Assembly: GCA_905214435.1 (NCBI GenBank)
Contig: CAJMMA010000045.1
Location: forward strand, 1-15,034
Source of the DNA: an uncultured bacterium
GTDB taxonomy: Bacteria; Actinomycetota; Coriobacteriia; Coriobacteriales; Coriobacteriaceae
Length of the DNA: 15,034 bases
Direction: 5' to 3'
Shown: positions 13,308-15,034 of the stretch, piece after piece
Numbering within the stretch: position 1 is the first letter of the stretch
Layout: each line of letters begins with the position of its first letter
Position numbers and translations under genes: made by a program
The notes under the pieces: model-generated
Seen by the model: the letters and a program-made list of their open reading frames with translations, nothing else
Databases searched by the model: none
What the model was told of the DNA's origin: nothing

Positions 13308-13518
13308 TTTTCTGAATGCCGGGCCCGAATTAGTTAACCTGGCTCCCGTGTGGCTCCGGAGGGGCGGGGCATAAGGTTTATCGCGAGTTCCGCACGAGCC
13401 GAAGGCCACTTAATGTGGCCTTCGTGCGAGCAGGACTGCCCGAGCAGGAAACCTTATGCCCCGCCCCTCCGGAGCCACACGGGAGCCACCGCTAAGTTAT
13501 TCCCCGGCATTCAGAAAA
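13308..13518. repeat. 211-bp nested inverted repeat upstream of groES
   Basis: Three stems nest around one centre. The outer arms 13308-13323 and 13503-13518 are a perfect 16-bp inverted repeat beginning TTTTCTGAATGCC. The inner arms 13341-13379 and 13449-13487 are a perfect 39-bp inverted repeat (40 with T13340-A13488). The centre holds GAAGGCCAC (13401-13409) pairing with GTGGCCTTC (13415-13423), extended by CGCAC/GTGCG across a five-base bulge. The spacers between outer and inner arms (about 15 bases) pair only partly. There is no open reading frame of note. It could be a non-autonomous mobile element, a structured RNA gene or a regulatory cruciform. It occupies most of the 436-bp gap before groES and lies after the upstream terminator. 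No target-site duplication is evident. Confidence 0.9.
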
Positions 13519-13528
13519 TCTAAGTGCC

Positions 13529-13545
13529 AAAAAATAAGATTTTTT
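13529..13545. other. AT-rich inverted repeat AAAAAAT-AAG-ATTTTTT
   Basis: A perfect 7-bp inverted repeat of A and T lies ten bases after the large palindrome and about 110 bases before groES. It may be an upstream promoter element or a curved or melting DNA segment. TTGACT at 13544 and TATAAC at 13558 follow, but their spacing (8 bases) does not form a standard promoter. Confidence 0.45.
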
Positions 13546-13605
13546 GACTCTGTGTTGTATAACCCGCCATTCGTGGGTACCATTCAACGCGTACGCAAAC
13601 AAAAA

Positions 13606-13634
13606 GGGTTAACCCGCGCGGCATGACCGCGCGG
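13606..13634 (+). promoter_or_regulatory. groES leader palindromes
   Basis: GGGTTAACCC (13606-13615) is a perfect 10-bp palindrome. It overlaps a hairpin of CCGCGCGG (13614-13621) with CCGCGCGG (13627-13634) around CATGA. The groES ribosome binding site AAGGAGG starts at 13641. The position suggests control of groES transcription or translation. Neither motif is a known heat-shock operator. Confidence 0.45.
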
Positions 13635-13655
13635 CCCACAAAGGAGGAAACAAGC

Positions 13656-13949
13656 ATGTCGTCTTTGAAGCCGCTTGCAGATCGCGTCCTGGTCAAGCCC
13701 GACGAGGCCGAGCAGAAGACCGCCTCTGGTCTGTACATCGCCAGCAACGCTCAGGAGAAGCCGCAGCGCGGCACCATCGTTGCCGTGGGCGCCGGCAAGG
13801 TCAACGACAAGGGTGAGCGCATCCCCATGGACGTCAAGGTTGGCGACGTTGTCATCTACGGTAAGTTCGGTGGCAACGAGGTCAAGGTCGACGGCGAGAA
13901 GTATCTGCTCATGCGCGCCGACGACATCTACGCTGTCGTCGAGGCCTAG
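13656..13949 (+). CDS. groES: Co-chaperonin GroES
   Basis: GroES forms the seven-membered lid that closes the GroEL chamber during protein folding in the cytoplasm. The 97-residue product has the usual length and motifs: MSSLKPLADRVLVKPDEAEQ at the N terminus, the mobile loop TASGLYIASNAQEKPQRGTI (about 22-41) that contacts GroEL, VKVGDVVIYGKFGG (61-74), and the ending YLLMRADDIYAVVEA. The start is ATG 13656, eight bases after AAGGAGG. An upstream in-frame ATG at 13623 lies in the loop of a leader hairpin and has no ribosome binding site. groEL follows after 96 bases with no clear terminator, so the pair is one operon. The strongly C-ending codons agree with high expression. Confidence 0.97.
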   Translation: MSSLKPLADRVLVKPDEAEQKTASGLYIASNAQEKPQRGTIVAVGAGKVNDKGERIPMDVKVGDVVIYGKFGGNEVKVDGEKYLLMRADDIYAVVEA

Positions 13950-13985
13950 TCTCGTCAGAATCTCTGATTCGTCTTTGAACGCGCC

Positions 13986-14019
13986 CGCCGCATAGGACTC
14001 GGAAGCGGCGACGCGAGTC
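13986..14019 (+). promoter_or_regulatory. Pseudoknot-capable leader before groEL
   Basis: CGCCGC (13986-13991) pairs with GCGGCG (14005-14010), and GACTCG (13996-14001) pairs with CGAGTC (14014-14019). The two 6-bp stems interlock in H-type pseudoknot order, with connecting loops of 4, 3 and 3 bases. They could instead form one at a time. The groEL ribosome binding site GGAGG (14031-14035) follows 11 bases later. Short GC-rich stems can occur by chance, so the role is tentative. Confidence 0.35.
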
Positions 14020-14045
14020 ACATTTCTTTTGGAGGATTACCCACT

Positions 14046-15034
14046 ATGGCAAAGAACATTACGTTCAACACCGATGCCCGCGCTAAGCTCGCCAAGGGCG
14101 TCAACACTCTGGCCGACGCCGTTACCGTCACCATGGGCCCCAAAGGCCGCTATGTCGCTCTGCAGCGCACGTTCGGTGCTCCGACCATCACCAACGACGG
14201 CGTTTCCGTCGCCAAGGAGATCGAGCTCGAGGACAACATCGAGAACATGGGTGCCCAGCTGGTGAAGGAGGTCGCCACCAAGACCAACGACACCGTGGGT
14301 GACGGCACCACCACCGCAACCCTGCTCGCACAGGCCATCGTCAACGACGGTCTGCGCAACGTTGCCGCTGGCGCCAACCCGCTGGCCATCCGTCGCGGCA
14401 TCGACAAGGCCGTTAACGCCGCCGTCGCCGAGATGAAGAAGCAGGCCAAGCCGGTCGAGACCAAGGAGCAGATTGCTTCCGTCGGTACCATCTCCGCCGG
14501 TGACCCCGAGGTCGGCGAGAAGATCGCCGAGGCTATGGAGGTCGTGGGCAAGGACGGCGTCATCACCGTCGAGGATTCCCAGACGTTCGACATCACCATC
14601 GACACCGTCGAGGGCATGCAGTTCGACAAGGGCTATGTCTCCGCTTACTTCGTCACGGATAACGACCGCATGGAGGCCGTGATGAAGGATCCGTACATCC
14701 TCATCACCGACCAGAAGATCTCCAGCGTCCAGGACATCATGCCCGTTCTCGAGGCTGTCCAGCGCGCTGGCCGTGGTCTGCTCATCATCGCTGAGGACAT
14801 CGACGGCGAGGCCCTGCCTACCCTCGTCCTCAACAAGATCCGCGGCGCCCTCAACGTCTGCGCCGTCAAGGCTCCGGGCTACGGCGATCGCCGCAAGCGC
14901 ATCCTCGAGGACATCGCCGTCCTCACCGGTGGTCAGGCTGCTCTGGACGAGCTGGGCGTGAAGGTCGCTGACATTACCGCCGATATGCTCGGTACCGCTA
15001 AGTCCGTCACCATCTCCAAGGACAACACCGTCGT
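14046..15034 (+). CDS. groEL: Chaperonin GroEL (partial, runs off the window)
   Basis: GroEL is the 14-mer ATP-dependent chaperonin that folds proteins together with GroES. The window shows the first 329 codons of about 540; the 3' end is cut at 15034. Landmarks are MAKNITFNTDARAKLAKGVN at the start, VTMGPKGRYVALQRTFGAPT (27-46), the nucleotide-binding GDGTTTAT (85-92), GMQFDKGYVSAYFVT in the substrate-binding part, and APGYGDRRKR near the visible end. The usual Asn of MGPKGRNV is Tyr here, and the following VLxKS is ALQRT. Other parts of the ATP site look intact, so this is likely a lineage variant. ATG 14046 has GGAGG ten bases upstream. Codon use is that of a highly expressed gene. Confidence 0.97.
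   Translation, partial: MAKNITFNTDARAKLAKGVNTLADAVTVTMGPKGRYVALQRTFGAPTITNDGVSVAKEIELEDNIENMGAQLVKEVATKTNDTVGDGTTTATLLAQAIVNDGLRNVAAGANPLAIRRGIDKAVNAAVAEMKKQAKPVETKEQIASVGTISAGDPEVGEKIAEAMEVVGKDGVITVEDSQTFDITIDTVEGMQFDKGYVSAYFVTDNDRMEAVMKDPYILITDQKISSVQDIMPVLEAVQRAGRGLLIIAEDIDGEALPTLVLNKIRGALNVCAVKAPGYGDRRKRILEDIAVLTGGQAALDELGVKVADITADMLGTAKSVTISKDNTV

Overview
The window is about 15 kb of GC-rich, densely coding chromosome. Its codon use (strongly C/G-ending), protein sequences and gene order fit a gut actinobacterium of the class Coriobacteriia, most likely Collinsella or a close relative. That placement is an inference from sequence character, because no rRNA or tRNA is present. I see no phage, plasmid, insertion-sequence transposase, CRISPR array or tRNA gene.

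Layout from left to right, + strand unless noted: lgt (lipoprotein diacylglyceryl transferase); a 729-residue polytopic membrane protein resembling the DUF6020 family; a YebC/TACO1-family translation or regulatory factor; a three-gene envelope-stress cluster (AmaP, DUF2273, Asp23/Gls24); a YitT-family membrane protein; two membrane proteins that share an N-terminal four-cysteine zinc ribbon (one DUF4013-like, one DUF4234) plus a DUF2752 protein; an M20 peptidase/amidohydrolase on the - strand; a divergently transcribed YtcJ-type amidohydrolase; and groES followed by groEL, which is cut by the window end.

The genes fall into small functional groups. The AmaP-DUF2273-Asp23 genes form one unit: AmaP is the membrane anchor and Asp23 the cytoplasmic partner. 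DUF4234 and DUF2752 are 13 bp apart and probably co-transcribed, and the DUF4013-like gene upstream shares their zinc ribbon. The two hydrolases are read from a shared 168-bp region and may serve one catabolic purpose. groES-groEL is the usual chaperonin operon. Clear factor-independent terminators separate most units.

The non-coding DNA holds the unusual material. (1) Four short hairpins sit directly after stop codons or between genes and share a G(G)GG[A/T]CAGG core with different but self-complementary arms. Two are exact 37-bp copies in opposite orientation 4.8 kb apart, and two stand back to back in REPIN-like fashion. (2) A 211-bp nested inverted repeat lies upstream of groES, with perfect 39-bp inner arms, perfect 16-bp outer arms and its own central hairpin. 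I do not recognise it as a described element. (3) Compact hairpins lie just 5' of the Shine-Dalgarno of several genes, and a pseudoknot-capable leader precedes groEL. No CIRCE or HAIR heat-shock operator is visible before groES.
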